From Oscillospiraceae bacterium (GTDB lineage: Bacteria; Bacillota; Clostridia; Oscillospirales; Ruminococcaceae), in NCBI GenBank assembly GCA_025757985.1, contig CP107210.1:372001-436000 (forward strand): DNA of 64,000 bases, read 5' to 3'. The notes under the pieces are model-generated. The model had not been told where the DNA came from, ran no database searches, and saw nothing but the letters and a program-made list of their open reading frames with translations. Below are positions 40,049 to 49,087 of the stretch, one piece after another. A program made the position numbers and the translations under genes. The first letter of the stretch is position 1; each line of letters begins with the position of its first letter.

Positions 40049-40121
40049 GAGGGCGGCGGTCAGGGAACTGACCGCCCTACGGCCTTTGCCCCGCGGGTAG
40101 GGCGGCCAGTCCTCTGGCCGC
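40049..40121. repeat. Two GTAGGG-type palindromic repeats after asnB
   Basis: 40049-40080 has arms GGGCGGCGGTCAG and CTGACCGCCC ending CTAC; 40096-40121 starts GTAGGGCGGCCAG with CTGGCCGCTG. They face each other between asnB and guaA. Confidence 0.75.
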
Positions 40122-40206
40122 TGCAGCTCGTTCCCGTTACAACAGAACTTCCCCGCAAAAATAATTTATTTTTCCTCCCCATCTGTTCAAACCTTGCCCG
40201 ATGTGC

Positions 40207-40212
40207 TATAAT
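40207..40212 (+). promoter_or_regulatory. guaA -10 element
   Basis: Extended -10 TGCTATAAT with TATAAT at 40207-40212, 39 bases before the guaA ATG. The -35 is weak. Confidence 0.45.
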
Positions 40213-40250
40213 AACTCAATAGGACTACAAATAGAGAAGGGAGACCCCTC

Positions 40251-41795
40251 ATGCAGCAGGAAACCGTTATCGTTCTGGATTTCGGCGGCCAGTATAATCA
40301 GCTGATCGCGCGCCGCGTCCGCGAATGCAACGTATATTGCGAAATCTATTCTTACCGTACCGACCTTGCCAAGATCAAGGCCAAAAACCCGAAGGGCATC
40401 ATCTTCACCGGCGGCCCCAACAGCGCCTATCTGCCGGATTCGCCCACGATCGACCCCGAAATCTTTACTTGGGGTGTGCCCATCCTCGGCATCTGCTACG
40501 GCAGCCAGCTGATGATGCACATGCTGGGCGGCAAGGTCTGCAAGGCCCCCGAGCGTGAGTACGGCAAAACGCTGGTCGATCTGGACACCGCCAGCCCGCT
40601 GTTTGATACGCTGCCCGCCCAGAATGTCTGCTGGATGAGCCATAACGATTACATCGAGCAGGCAGCCCCCGGCTTTGAGATTATTGCCCATACCCCCAAC
40701 TGCCCGGTGGCCGCTGCGCAGGATAAGGCCCGTGGCCTGTATGCGGTGCAGTTCCACCCCGAGGTCCTGCACACCGAGAACGGCACCAAGATCCTGCACA
40801 ACTTTGTGTATAAGGTCTGCGGCTGCGCCGGTGACTGGAAGATGGACTCCTTTGTCGAGAACTCCGTCAAGGCCCTGCGCGAGAAGATCGGCGACGGCAA
40901 GGTGCTGTGCGCCCTGTCCGGTGGTGTCGATTCCAGCGTCTGCGCGGCTATGCTGGCCAAGGCCATCGGCAAGCAGCTGACCTGCGTTTTCGTTGACCAC
41001 GGTCTGCTGCGCAAGAATGAGCGCGAGCAGGTCTGTGAGGTCTTTGGCGAGGGCGGTCAGTTTGACATCAACTTTGTCTGCGTTGACGCCCGCGACCGCT
41101 TCTACAAGAAGCTGGCCGGCGTAGAGGCCCCCGAGAGCAAGCGCAAGATCATCGGCGAGGAGTTCATCCGTGTGTTCGAGGATGAAGCAAAAAAGATCGG
41201 CGCTGTGGACTTTTTGGCACAGGGCACGATCTACCCCGATGTCGTGGAGAGCGGCCTCGGCGGCGAAAGCGCCACCATCAAGAGCCACCACAATGTCGGC
41301 GGTCTGCCCGATTATGTTGACTTCAAGGAGATCGTGGAGCCGCTGCGCGACCTGTTCAAGGACGAGGTCCGTCAGGCCGGCCGCGAGCTGGGCCTGCCCG
41401 AGTACCTTGTTGCCCGCCAGCCGTTCCCCGGCCCGGGTCTGGCTATCCGCATTATTGGCGATGTGACCCCCGAAAAGGTCGCCATCGTGCAGGATGCCGA
41501 TGCCATCTGGCGTGAGGAGGTCGATAAGCTTCCTATGGCCCAGCGCCCCAGCCAGTACTTTGCCGCGCTGACCAACATGCGCAGCGTCGGTGTCATGGGT
41601 GACGAGCGCACCTACGATTACGCCATCGTCCTGCGCGCCGTAACCACCACCGATTTTATGACCGCCGAGGTCACGATCCTGCCGACCGAAACCATCACCA
41701 CCGCAGCCAACCGCATCGTGAACGAAGTCAAGAACATCAACCGCGTCATGTTCGACTACACCACGAAACCGCCGGCAACGATTGAGTTTGAATAA
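40251..41795 (+). CDS. guaA: GuaA, GMP synthase (glutamine-hydrolysing)
   Basis: Converts XMP to GMP. The 514 aa combine a class I glutaminase (1-185) with nucleophile Cys in GICYGSQ (about 82) and His/Glu in FHPEV, an ATP-pyrophosphatase domain with LSGGVDSSVC (about 222-231), and the C-terminal dimer domain ending DYTTKPPATIEFE. AGAAGGGAGA precedes the ATG. It is a single gene with its own terminator. With purA it completes both branches from IMP, although guaB is not here. Confidence 0.98.
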   Translation: MQQETVIVLDFGGQYNQLIARRVRECNVYCEIYSYRTDLAKIKAKNPKGIIFTGGPNSAYLPDSPTIDPEIFTWGVPILGICYGSQLMMHMLGGKVCKAPEREYGKTLVDLDTASPLFDTLPAQNVCWMSHNDYIEQAAPGFEIIAHTPNCPVAAAQDKARGLYAVQFHPEVLHTENGTKILHNFVYKVCGCAGDWKMDSFVENSVKALREKIGDGKVLCALSGGVDSSVCAAMLAKAIGKQLTCVFVDHGLLRKNEREQVCEVFGEGGQFDINFVCVDARDRFYKKLAGVEAPESKRKIIGEEFIRVFEDEAKKIGAVDFLAQGTIYPDVVESGLGGESATIKSHHNVGGLPDYVDFKEIVEPLRDLFKDEVRQAGRELGLPEYLVARQPFPGPGLAIRIIGDVTPEKVAIVQDADAIWREEVDKLPMAQRPSQYFAALTNMRSVGVMGDERTYDYAIVLRAVTTTDFMTAEVTILPTETITTAANRIVNEVKNINRVMFDYTTKPPATIEFE

Positions 41796-41816
41796 TCCCC
41801 ATTAACTGACCACCTT

Positions 41817-41846
41817 CCCGCCGGGACTTTGCCCGGCGGGATTTTT
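41817..41846 (+). terminator. guaA terminator
   Basis: CCCGCCGGG and CCCGGCGGG pair around six bases and are followed by ATTTTTTC. Confidence 0.93.
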
Positions 41847-41913
41847 TCGTTGCATGGTGCAGGGGAAAGTTGTACAATAAAGGCAAAAGAACGGCAAAAG
41901 GAGAAGAACCATC

Positions 41914-42876
41914 ATGAAAGAAATTCCTATTACTTCATTCCGGAATCTCAACATCGGTCAGGCTGAGAACACGGCGGCGGGGACAGGCTGCACGGTGTTT
42001 CTGCTGGGGCAGGACGGTGCCCCGGCGGGGTTGGATGTACGCGGCGGCGGGCCGGCCTCCCGCGAGAGCGAGCTGCTCAAGCCGCTGGCGGCGGCGCAGG
42101 TCATCCACGCCATTGTGCTGGCGGGGGGCAGTGCCTTTGGACTGGACGCGGCCGGCGGCGTTATGCGGTATCTTGAGGAGCGCGGCATCGGCTTTGATGT
42201 TGGGGTCACAAAGGTGCCGCTGGTCTGCCAGTCAGATCTGTTTGATCTGACCGTGGCTGACGCCCACACCCGCCCGGATGCTGCCATGGCGTATCAGGCC
42301 TGCGTGAACGCGGAAGCCGGCAACTACCGTGATGGCAACTATGGCGCGGGCACCGGCGCAACCGTGGGCAAGCTGCTGGGCATGGACCACTGCATGAAGT
42401 CCGGCATCGGCAGCTATGCCGTGCAGGTGGGGCCGCTGCAGGTCGGTGCGGTTGTGGCGGTCAATGCGTTGGGCGATATTTACGACTATGAGACGGGCCG
42501 CAAGGCCGCAGGCCTGTTGGCGGATGACGGCAGGACCTTCCTCGACTCCGAGCTGCTTGCGCTGCAGAGCATTGAGGTAAAGGAAAACAAATTCGTCGGC
42601 AATACAACGATCGGTGTTGTCTTTACGAACGCACGGTTTGACAAATCCCGGCTGTGCAAGATCGCTGGCATGGCACAGGACGGGTATGCGCGCGCCATCT
42701 GCCCGGTGCATACCACGGCAGACGGGGACAGCATCTACGCTGTTTCGCTGGGCGATGTGGCCGCTGATCAGGATGTCGTGGGGGCACTGGGGGCGCGTGT
42801 GATGGCCAAGGCCATTCTGCGGGCCGTGCAGGCTGCGGAGCCTGCCTATGGTTTCCCGGCGGTCAGCAGCCTGTAA
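41914..42876 (+). CDS. P1-family (DmpA-like) aminopeptidase
   Basis: Self-cleaving Ntn-type peptidase of the P1/S58 family. The 320 aa have GSAFGLDAAGGV, GAGTGATVGK and the cleavage/nucleophile region GNTTIGVV (about 230-237), where the second-chain Thr is exposed after autoprocessing; the usual Ser is Thr here. AAAAGGAG precedes the ATG. Substrates in the family range from beta-amino acid peptides to L-aminopeptidase; none can be chosen. It is followed by a separately promoted gene. Confidence 0.88.
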   Translation: MKEIPITSFRNLNIGQAENTAAGTGCTVFLLGQDGAPAGLDVRGGGPASRESELLKPLAAAQVIHAIVLAGGSAFGLDAAGGVMRYLEERGIGFDVGVTKVPLVCQSDLFDLTVADAHTRPDAAMAYQACVNAEAGNYRDGNYGAGTGATVGKLLGMDHCMKSGIGSYAVQVGPLQVGAVVAVNALGDIYDYETGRKAAGLLADDGRTFLDSELLALQSIEVKENKFVGNTTIGVVFTNARFDKSRLCKIAGMAQDGYARAICPVHTTADGDSIYAVSLGDVAADQDVVGALGARVMAKAILRAVQAAEPAYGFPAVSSL

Positions 42877-42954
42877 GGCAGCACTGCACGATCCCCGCAC
42901 TGCGGGGTGGCCGCAAACAAAACAGCACCGCTGTAAAATAACACTCTGGGGCGA

Positions 42955-42983
42955 TTGCACCGCCCCGGATTTTGGCGTATAAT
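42955..42983 (+). promoter_or_regulatory. Promoter of the GCS2-type ligase
   Basis: TTGCAC (42955-42960), 17 bases, TATAAT (42978-42983). It lies inside the upstream TTG-started reading extension, which is why ATG 43026 is taken as the start. Confidence 0.7.
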
Positions 42984-43025
42984 ATCGCTATAGACATCAC
43001 CGATCATGGGGAGAACCATTTTACT

Positions 43026-44258
43026 ATGGCGAAGCTGGACGAACAAATCAGGACAATGAAGGGGTATTTTGAGGCCGACTGCGAGGTGGAGGGCAAGCTC
43101 TCCCTCGGGCTGGAGGTGGAGCATTTTGTGACACACTCTGACGGCAGAGCGGTCACATTTGCGCAGCTGCAGGCGGCTTTGCGGGATCTGCAGCAGCAGG
43201 GGGATGCCCCCGTTATCTCGGAGAGCGAATACCTAGGCTTCCGTGCTCCCGCACTGTCGGCAGTTATCGGCCCGGCCTGCCAGCTGAAGATCACTCTGAC
43301 GCCCCAGCGGGATGTTCAGGATATCATGGACAGCTACAACCGGTTTTACCTGCAGCTGTGCCTGACGCTGGCTGCCTGCGGTCTGCGCGCGTGGACGGTG
43401 GGATACCACCCCACCCAGCGGGCTGAGGCGCTGCCGCTGATTCCCCAAAACCGGGCCGAGGCACTGGACCGCTACTTTAAGAACACCGGTGCCTGCGGCG
43501 GCCAGATGCTGCGGGCGACCGCAGCAACAAGACTTTCCATTGATTATTTCAGCGAGCAGGACTTTGTGCGCAAAATGCGGGCAGCCAGCCTGCTGACGCC
43601 GTTCTTTGTGCTACTCAGTGACAATGCGCCGGTGTATCAGACAAGCCGCAACAGCGCCTACGGCATATCTGCCCGCGTTCGGCAGGATGTGGACCGCGAC
43701 CGCTGCGGGGTAATCCCGCATCTGATGGATCCGGATTTCGGCTTTGCCCGCTATGCCGAGACTGTGCTGACCAAGCCGCAGATCGTGGCCTGGCGCACGA
43801 ACCGCACCAAGGCGGTAGGCAGCAAGACCGCCCCGGAATTGTATGGTGCGCACATCAACCGGAGGGAGGCTGCGCAGGTTCTGTCGATGTTTTTCTATGA
43901 TGTGCGGCTGAAATCAAGAATTGAACTATGCGCTGCAGACTGTATGCCGCCCCGCTATGTCGCGGCGTATTTGCAGCTTGTGAAGGCCGTGTTCGGCAGC
44001 CCGGCGGCGCTGCAGAATGTGCTGCGCCACTATAGCGGCGTTACAACGCTGGATATTACGGACGCGAAGCGCGCGGTTTGTAAGGACGGCTACAATGCAC
44101 TTGTCTACGGCCGCCCCATCGGCAGCGAGATTGCCTGGCTGCTGATGCAGGCCCGCAGCCGCACACCCTCGCAGGAGGAGCGCGCCCTGCTTGAACCCTT
44201 TATGACATTGCTGATGAACCGCAAGACGATCCGCGAGGTAGAAAACTACAACGAATAA
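43026..44258 (+). CDS. Glutamate-cysteine ligase-like protein (GCS2 type)
   Basis: A 410-aa ATP-dependent carboxylate-amine ligase fold. It has SLGLEVEHF (about 27-35) with the metal-binding Glu pair, RAPALSAVIGPACQLKITL, and the sugar/amino-acid site FQ-like RNSAYGISARVRQDVD. This resembles bacterial GCS2/EgtA glutamate-cysteine ligases that make gamma-glutamylcysteine, an oxidative-stress thiol. No glutathione synthetase or EgtB-E is near, so the product could be gamma-glutamylcysteine itself or another amide. GGGGAGAA precedes the ATG. Substrate is inferred from the family. Confidence 0.75.
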   Translation: MAKLDEQIRTMKGYFEADCEVEGKLSLGLEVEHFVTHSDGRAVTFAQLQAALRDLQQQGDAPVISESEYLGFRAPALSAVIGPACQLKITLTPQRDVQDIMDSYNRFYLQLCLTLAACGLRAWTVGYHPTQRAEALPLIPQNRAEALDRYFKNTGACGGQMLRATAATRLSIDYFSEQDFVRKMRAASLLTPFFVLLSDNAPVYQTSRNSAYGISARVRQDVDRDRCGVIPHLMDPDFGFARYAETVLTKPQIVAWRTNRTKAVGSKTAPELYGAHINRREAAQVLSMFFYDVRLKSRIELCAADCMPPRYVAAYLQLVKAVFGSPAALQNVLRHYSGVTTLDITDAKRAVCKDGYNALVYGRPIGSEIAWLLMQARSRTPSQEERALLEPFMTLLMNRKTIREVENYNE

Positions 44259-44297
44259 TCCGCCCTGCCGCAGCACATACTGGCCCAAAGGGGGCGT

Positions 44298-44825
44298 GTG
44301 CAGTTGCGGGAAACATCGTATCATGCAGTTATTGCGGAGATGACGGTCCGCGCCCTGTGGGAGATGCAGAATGTGATGGACTGCATCCCCGATGAGCTGT
44401 GGGATACCTGCTACGGCGGCGCGCCGCTCTGGCAGCATGTTTACCACACGCTGCACCATCTGGATCAGTGGTTCATTAACCCGCGCGACAACGATTTTGT
44501 GGAACCGCCGGTCCACACGCCGCATCTGCAGGAGCTTTCAATCTATCCGGCGGCCCACCTGAGCAGGCACGATACGGACGATTATTTTTACACGATCAAG
44601 GCGAAGCTGTCTATTTATCTGACTTCGCTGCACGATGAGGACCTGCTGCAGCGGCCGGAAAACTGCGAGTGGACGCGGTTTACCCTGATCTTGGCACAAT
44701 ACAGGCACCTGTATATGCATATGGGTATGCTGATGGGCTTTGTACAGGCGGAGACCGGTCTTTGCCCGCGCACCCTGCAGGTCGGGCAGGACCTGCCCCG
44801 GCCACCCTACGACCCATATGAATGA
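44298..44825 (+). CDS. DinB-fold protein
   Basis: A 175-aa four-helix DinB/YfiT-like protein. Three histidines (in WQHVYHTLHHLDQW and QYRHLYMHMGML) fit the metal site of such thiol S-transferase-like proteins, including bacillithiol- and mycothiol-type enzymes. The GTG start at 44298 has AAAGGGGG upstream. It comes 39 bases after the GCS2-type ligase and ends 9 bases before a lipoprotein. A thiol-dependent job with the ligase is possible; no activity is shown. Confidence 0.75.
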   Translation: MQLRETSYHAVIAEMTVRALWEMQNVMDCIPDELWDTCYGGAPLWQHVYHTLHHLDQWFINPRDNDFVEPPVHTPHLQELSIYPAAHLSRHDTDDYFYTIKAKLSIYLTSLHDEDLLQRPENCEWTRFTLILAQYRHLYMHMGMLMGFVQAETGLCPRTLQVGQDLPRPPYDPYE

Positions 44826-44834
44826 GAGGCATCT

Positions 44835-45317
44835 ATGAAAAAAATCTCTGTCGCGGCCGCGGCACTGGCCGCTTTACTGTTGAGCGGCTGCGCCCGGACT
44901 GCAGACCCCACCCCTGTATGGCAGACAGATCTGCCTGTTACCGGGGTACATATCGAGTTGAGCGGTGCCGAGCTTCTCAGCGATGCGCCGGTCCTGTACG
45001 CCCACACGCGGGAGGACTCGGCAAGGAACAACTATCTGGATATGCCCGCCGTGCAGGCGGAGGGGGCGCCGGTCGTAACATTTTACGGTGTCACGGCAGA
45101 TGATATAAGCCTCGTCTTTCTTGAGAGCATCGGCGAGTTGTATGTTGATTATGACCGCGTAAAGCCACAGGTTGAGTTGGATTATCGGCTGACACAGGGG
45201 GATGACAGCGTGTCCTATCGACTTGACACAGCCTACAATTTTGAGTTTACCGTAAAAACACAGCAGGGGAGCGATACCCTGCTGGTTGTGAGCAGAAGAA
45301 GCGATATTACGGGATAA
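44835..45317 (+). CDS. Unknown small lipoprotein
   Basis: A 160-aa exported protein. The signal peptide (1-17) ends in the lipobox LLSGC with Cys18. The rest is probably beta-rich, with ITG at the end and no recognised domain. GAGAGGC precedes the ATG. It follows the DinB-fold gene by 9 bases and precedes the converging mscS. Function unknown. Confidence 0.8.
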   Translation: MKKISVAAAALAALLLSGCARTADPTPVWQTDLPVTGVHIELSGAELLSDAPVLYAHTREDSARNNYLDMPAVQAEGAPVVTFYGVTADDISLVFLESIGELYVDYDRVKPQVELDYRLTQGDDSVSYRLDTAYNFEFTVKTQQGSDTLLVVSRRSDITG

Positions 45318-45362
45318 AAATACCGCCCACCAGCCATGAAAAGGCCGACGGACGGTTTTCTT

Positions 45363-46427
45363 TTATGTGTTTTCCGGCATGTCCACCGTCACCGTGGGGA
45401 AGGCAAAGCTGCAGCCCTCGGCGCGGACCAGATCGAGAATCTGCAGGTTCAGACAATTTTTGACCTTGAGAAACTCCCGCAGAGAGACCCTTGAAACATA
45501 GACGCGGCAAAGCAGGTCAATGCTGCTGTCGTTGAATTTGTCCAGCGTTACGCTGACGCCGTCCGGCAGCACATCCGGGTGGGCCTGCAGCAGCGCAGCC
45601 AGCTTGCGGCAGAGTGTTTCAATCTTGCCGCGCGGCGTATCGTAGGTCAGGCCGATGGTAAAGGTCCAGAGGCGGCTGGTGCGGCGGTCGCAGTTCTGGA
45701 TATATTCGGAGCAGATCTTTGAATTTTCAATCGTGATTGCCACATTGTCTGCTGTGCGGATCCGGGTCGAGCGGAAGGAGATATCCTCGACCGTGCCCTC
45801 ATAGCTGCCAAGCACCACATAATCTCCGATGCCGAAGGGGTGCTCCAGCACAAGGGTGACACCGGCGATCAGGTTGGAAAGCGTTGACTGCGCCGCCAGT
45901 GAGACCGCAAGACCGGCGACCCCGGCACCGGTCAACAGGCCGCTGACCGGGACCCCAAGCTGGTCCAGCATGGCAATGCCGGTAAAAAGTAAGACAAGCG
46001 CATGGAAGATATTCTCAAAAAAGCGCCCCATCGTCTGGTTGGTGGTCATATCGAGGTGGTTTTCGGCGCTGTGGAGCAGCAGCCGTGTTACCGGTGCGGC
46101 CTGCCAACTGCCCAGACCGATGAAAACGGTGATGAGCAGGCCGGATGCCGTGCCAAGCAGCCTGCTGAAAACCTCCCCATGGACAAAGCTGAAGGGAAGG
46201 AGTGTGACAGCAAAGCAGGCCAGAAGGACCCGCAGGATCATCGCAATCGGCACAATATAGCTTTCCAGCAGAATGTGCAGCCAGGATGCGATATGTTTTT
46301 TTATGCGGCCGAGGAATTTGCGCGCCAGAAACTTGTAAAGCTCCGGCAGTACGGCGGCCAGCGCTGCAAATACCAGCGCCGGGATCAAGGTGCCAAAGTC
46401 AAAGGCCAGTTCAGATATTTCAGGCAT
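45363..46427 (-). CDS. MscS-type mechanosensitive ion channel
   Basis: Membrane tension-gated channel of 354 aa. There are three to four helices in the first 150 residues, the pore helix (GLLTGAGVAGLAVSLAAQSTLSNLIAG, about 165-190), then beta domain PFGIGDYVVLGSYEGTVEDISFRSTRIRT and a C-terminal alpha/beta domain. ATG 46427 with GAGG at 9 bases is chosen over the earlier ATG. It is alone, ending towards the lipoprotein gene. Osmoprotection is the family role. Confidence 0.93.
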   Translation of the reverse strand: MPEISELAFDFGTLIPALVFAALAAVLPELYKFLARKFLGRIKKHIASWLHILLESYIVPIAMILRVLLACFAVTLLPFSFVHGEVFSRLLGTASGLLITVFIGLGSWQAAPVTRLLLHSAENHLDMTTNQTMGRFFENIFHALVLLFTGIAMLDQLGVPVSGLLTGAGVAGLAVSLAAQSTLSNLIAGVTLVLEHPFGIGDYVVLGSYEGTVEDISFRSTRIRTADNVAITIENSKICSEYIQNCDRRTSRLWTFTIGLTYDTPRGKIETLCRKLAALLQAHPDVLPDGVSVTLDKFNDSSIDLLCRVYVSRVSLREFLKVKNCLNLQILDLVRAEGCSFAFPTVTVDMPENT

Positions 46428-46502
46428 AGAGTGAAACCTCATATTTGTGTGCCGCTGTGCGGCGGCAATGGAAAAACTTCTATCCAATTATAGCACAACC
46501 TC

Positions 46503-46530
46503 TTGCATTTTGTAAAACCTGTGCTATAAT
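46503..46530 (+). promoter_or_regulatory. Promoter of the FMN riboswitch-ribU unit
   Basis: TTGCAT (46503-46508), 16 bases, TATAAT (46525-46530). Confidence 0.7.
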
Positions 46531-46546
46531 CTTTAGCAGAAAGTCT

Positions 46547-46745
46547 GTTTCAGGGCGGGGTGCGATTCCCCACCGGCGGTGAGCGGCGTTGTGCCGCAAG
46601 CCCGCGACCGGCTGCGCAAGCAGCCGCTGACCCGGTGTGATTCCGGGGCCGACGGTATAGTCCGGATGAAAGAAACGGAAAGCTGTCTGTATTGCTTTTT
46701 GTGCGCCCTGCTGTATGCTTATACGGCAGGGTGTTTTATTTTGCA
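46547..46745 (+). ncRNA. FMN riboswitch with terminator
   Basis: RFN element: TTCAGGGCGGGGTGCGATTC, CCCACCGGCGGT, AGCCCGCGAC, GACCCGGTGTGATTCCGGGG and GCCGACGGTATAGTCCGGATG appear in the conserved order (46547-46670). An expression-platform hairpin, CCTGCTGTA/TACGGCAGGG (about 46705-46731) plus TTTT, should form when FMN is bound. It controls ribU. Confidence 0.97.
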
Positions 46746-46808
46746 ATGCGCGGAGCCTCCCGGGTTCGTGAATCGGCTTTCACAAATTATATCGGGAGGA
46801 ATCTCACT

Positions 46809-47405
46809 ATGCAAAACTCTGTCACCAATGTCCGTAAACTCACCGGGACCGCCATGCTCGGCGCGGTAGCTGCTGTGCTGATGTATCTGGAATTTCCCAT
46901 TCCCATCATGCCGTCCTTTGTCAAGCTGGATGTCTCTGAGCTGCCCGCCCTGCTGGCGGCGTATGCCTACGGCCCTGTGTCCGGCATTGCCGTCTGCCTG
47001 ATCAAAAACCTGATCAAGCTGCCCAGCACCAGCACCGCTGCCGTGGGTGAGCTGTTCAACTTTGTTATGGGCGCGCTCTTTGTCGGTGTGGCCGGTTTCG
47101 TCTACAAGCGCAGCAAGACCCGCCGCAGCGCACTCATCGGCGCAGGCGCCGGTGCGCTGGTCATGGCGCTTGTCAGTGTGCCGTACAACTATTTTGTGGT
47201 TTACCCGGCCTATGTGGTGCTGTACCACCTGCCGCTGGAGGCCATCATCGGCATGTATCAGGCCATCAACCCCAGCGTGGACGGACTTCTGGCCTGCCTG
47301 CTGACCTTTAACCTGCCGTTTACCCTCTTTAAGGGGCTGCTGGACGCGGCGCTCTGCTTCCTGATTTATAAGCCGCTGTCTCCGATCCTGCACGGCAGAA
47401 AGTAA
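46809..47405 (+). CDS. ribU: RibU, riboflavin ECF transporter S component
   Basis: Riboflavin-binding membrane subunit of an ECF transporter; it borrows the shared EcfAA'T module, which is not encoded here next to it. The 198 aa have five to six helices with LDVSELPALLAAYAYGP, the conserved riboflavin region LDxSDLPAL-type, and NLIKLPSTSTAAVGELFNF. GGGAGG stands 10 bases before ATG 46809; the long upstream extension runs into the riboswitch and is rejected. The FMN switch confirms the substrate. Confidence 0.96.
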   Translation: MQNSVTNVRKLTGTAMLGAVAAVLMYLEFPIPIMPSFVKLDVSELPALLAAYAYGPVSGIAVCLIKNLIKLPSTSTAAVGELFNFVMGALFVGVAGFVYKRSKTRRSALIGAGAGALVMALVSVPYNYFVVYPAYVVLYHLPLEAIIGMYQAINPSVDGLLACLLTFNLPFTLFKGLLDAALCFLIYKPLSPILHGRK

Positions 47406-47498
47406 GGCGCGCGGCCAACCCTAACCGCAAAAACCACACACGGACATCAAAATGTCCTACTTTTGTGCAAACCTGCCGAACTGCACAACGAATTATCG

Positions 47499-47527
47499 TT
47501 GACTTAAACAAAAACCTGTGGTATAGT
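47499..47527 (+). promoter_or_regulatory. metK promoter
   Basis: TTGACT (47499-47504), 17 bases, TATAGT (47522-47527). Confidence 0.75.
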
Positions 47528-47550
47528 AACTTCACAACAACAGAATAGCA

Positions 47551-47690
47551 ACTTATCAAGAGCGGCTGAGGGAACAGGCCCGATGAAGCCCGGCAACCTG
47601 CGTGAGAACGCAAGGTGCCAAGTCCTGCGGGAAACCGAAAGATAAGCGTTTTGCGCGCAGTCTTTTCGGCTGCGCGCTTTTTGTTTCCGG
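47551..47690 (+). ncRNA. SAM-I riboswitch (S box) with terminator
   Basis: CTTATCAAGAGCGGCTGAGG, CCCGATGAAGCCCGGCAACC, GGTGCCAAGTCCTGC and AGATAAG appear in order (47551-47647). A terminator follows: GCGCGCAG/CTGCGCGC with TTTTTG (47653-47684). SAM binding should end transcription before metK. In this window the S box precedes metK and not metA. Confidence 0.97.
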
Positions 47691-47729
47691 GGGTTGCGTT
47701 TCTGCCTAAATTAACAGGAGGCTTATACA

Positions 47730-48878
47730 ATGTCCAAAGTTCTTTTCACATCCGAGTCTGTCACTGAGGGGCATCCCGACAAAATCTGTGACCAGATCTC
47801 CGACGCAATCCTCGATGCCATTCTGGCTCAGGACCCCGGTGCCCGCGTTGCCTGCGAGACGACCTGCTCCACGGGCCTTGTCCATATCATGGGCGAGATC
47901 ACGACCGACTGCTATGTCGATATCCCCGGCACTGCCCGCGAGGTCATCCGCTCGATCGGCTATGACCGCGCCAAGTATGGTTTTGACTGCGAGACCTGCG
48001 GTGTCATCACCAACATTGACGGCCAGAGCCCCGACATTGCGCTGGGCACCAACGATGAGGTTGCCGGTGCCGGTGATCAGGGCATGATGTTCGGCTATGC
48101 CTGCGATGAAACGCCCGAGCTGATGCCGCTGCCCATCAGCCTGGCCCACAAGCTGGCGAAGCGCCTGACCGAGGTCCGCAAGAACGGAACCCTCGATTAC
48201 CTGCGCCCGGACGGCAAGAGTCAGGTCACGGTCGAATATCAGGACGGCAAGCCTGTGCGTGTGGACGCCGTGGTCATCTCCAGCCAGCACAGCCCCGATG
48301 TCAGTCAGGAGCAGCTGCATGCGGACATTCGCCGTGAGGTCATCGAGAAGGTTATCCCGGCAGAGCTGCTGGACGAGAACACCAAGTACTACATCAACCC
48401 CACCGGCCGCTTTGTCGTTGGCGGCCCGCAGGGTGACTCCGGCCTGACCGGCCGTAAGATCATCGTGGATACCTACGGCGGCTATGCCCGCCACGGCGGC
48501 GGTGCCTTCAGCGGCAAGGACCCCAGCAAGGTCGACCGCTCTGCCGCCTATGCCGCCCGCTGGGTCGCTAAGAATGTGGTTGCCGCCGGTCTTGCCACCA
48601 AGTGCGAGGTCGAGCTGGCCTATGCCATCGGTGTGGCCAAGCCGGTCTCCATCATGGTCGATACCTTCGGCACCGGCAAGGTGGCCGATGAGAAGATCGA
48701 ACAGGCTGTTGAGAAGGTCTTTGACCTGACCCCTGCCGCCATCATCCGTGAGCTTGACCTGCGCAAGCCCATCTACCGCCAGCTGGCCGCCTACGGCCAC
48801 ATGGGCCGTGAGGATCTGGGCGTCAAGTGGGAAAACACCGACCGCGCCGAGGCCCTGAAGGCCGCCGTTGCCGAATAA
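47730..48878 (+). CDS. metK: MetK, S-adenosylmethionine synthetase
   Basis: Makes SAM from methionine and ATP. The 382 aa have TESVTEGHPDKICDQISDA (about 7-25; ATP/metal), GAGDQGMMFGYAC (about 115-127) and GGAFSGKDPSKVDRSAAY (about 252-269), the three signature regions. AACAGGAGG precedes the ATG. It is controlled by a SAM-I riboswitch, a negative feedback loop, and closed by a strong terminator. Confidence 0.99.
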   Translation: MSKVLFTSESVTEGHPDKICDQISDAILDAILAQDPGARVACETTCSTGLVHIMGEITTDCYVDIPGTAREVIRSIGYDRAKYGFDCETCGVITNIDGQSPDIALGTNDEVAGAGDQGMMFGYACDETPELMPLPISLAHKLAKRLTEVRKNGTLDYLRPDGKSQVTVEYQDGKPVRVDAVVISSQHSPDVSQEQLHADIRREVIEKVIPAELLDENTKYYINPTGRFVVGGPQGDSGLTGRKIIVDTYGGYARHGGGAFSGKDPSKVDRSAAYAARWVAKNVVAAGLATKCEVELAYAIGVAKPVSIMVDTFGTGKVADEKIEQAVEKVFDLTPAAIIRELDLRKPIYRQLAAYGHMGREDLGVKWENTDRAEALKAAVAE

Positions 48879-48891
48879 CCGCTGCTTATGC

Positions 48892-48927
48892 CGCGCCCCG
48901 CACCGCCAATGGTGCGGGGCGCTTTTT
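48892..48927 (+). terminator. metK terminator
   Basis: GCGCCCCGCACC and GGTGCGGGGCGC pair around six bases, followed by TTTTTTG. Confidence 0.95.
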
Positions 48928-49010
48928 TGTGCGCGGGGCAAAGGTGGCTTTTCAAAAAATATATCTGCAATCCTGCCAAACATTTTACATCCGTACCGCC
49001 GATTTTTGGT

Positions 49011-49039
49011 TTGCCAAATGCCCCTGTATGGGGTATAAT
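49011..49039 (+). promoter_or_regulatory. recD2 promoter
   Basis: TTGCCA (49011-49016), 17 bases, TATAAT (49034-49039). Confidence 0.7.
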
Positions 49040-49087
49040 ATCTTTATCTGTGAAAGTGCGGCGATTTTGCGGGAAAGGAGGGCAAGG

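Noticed and set aside
45318..45362. Terminator between the lipoprotein and mscS genes
   Set aside because: Only weak, mismatched pairing (ACCGCC with GGACGGT); not convincing by eye.
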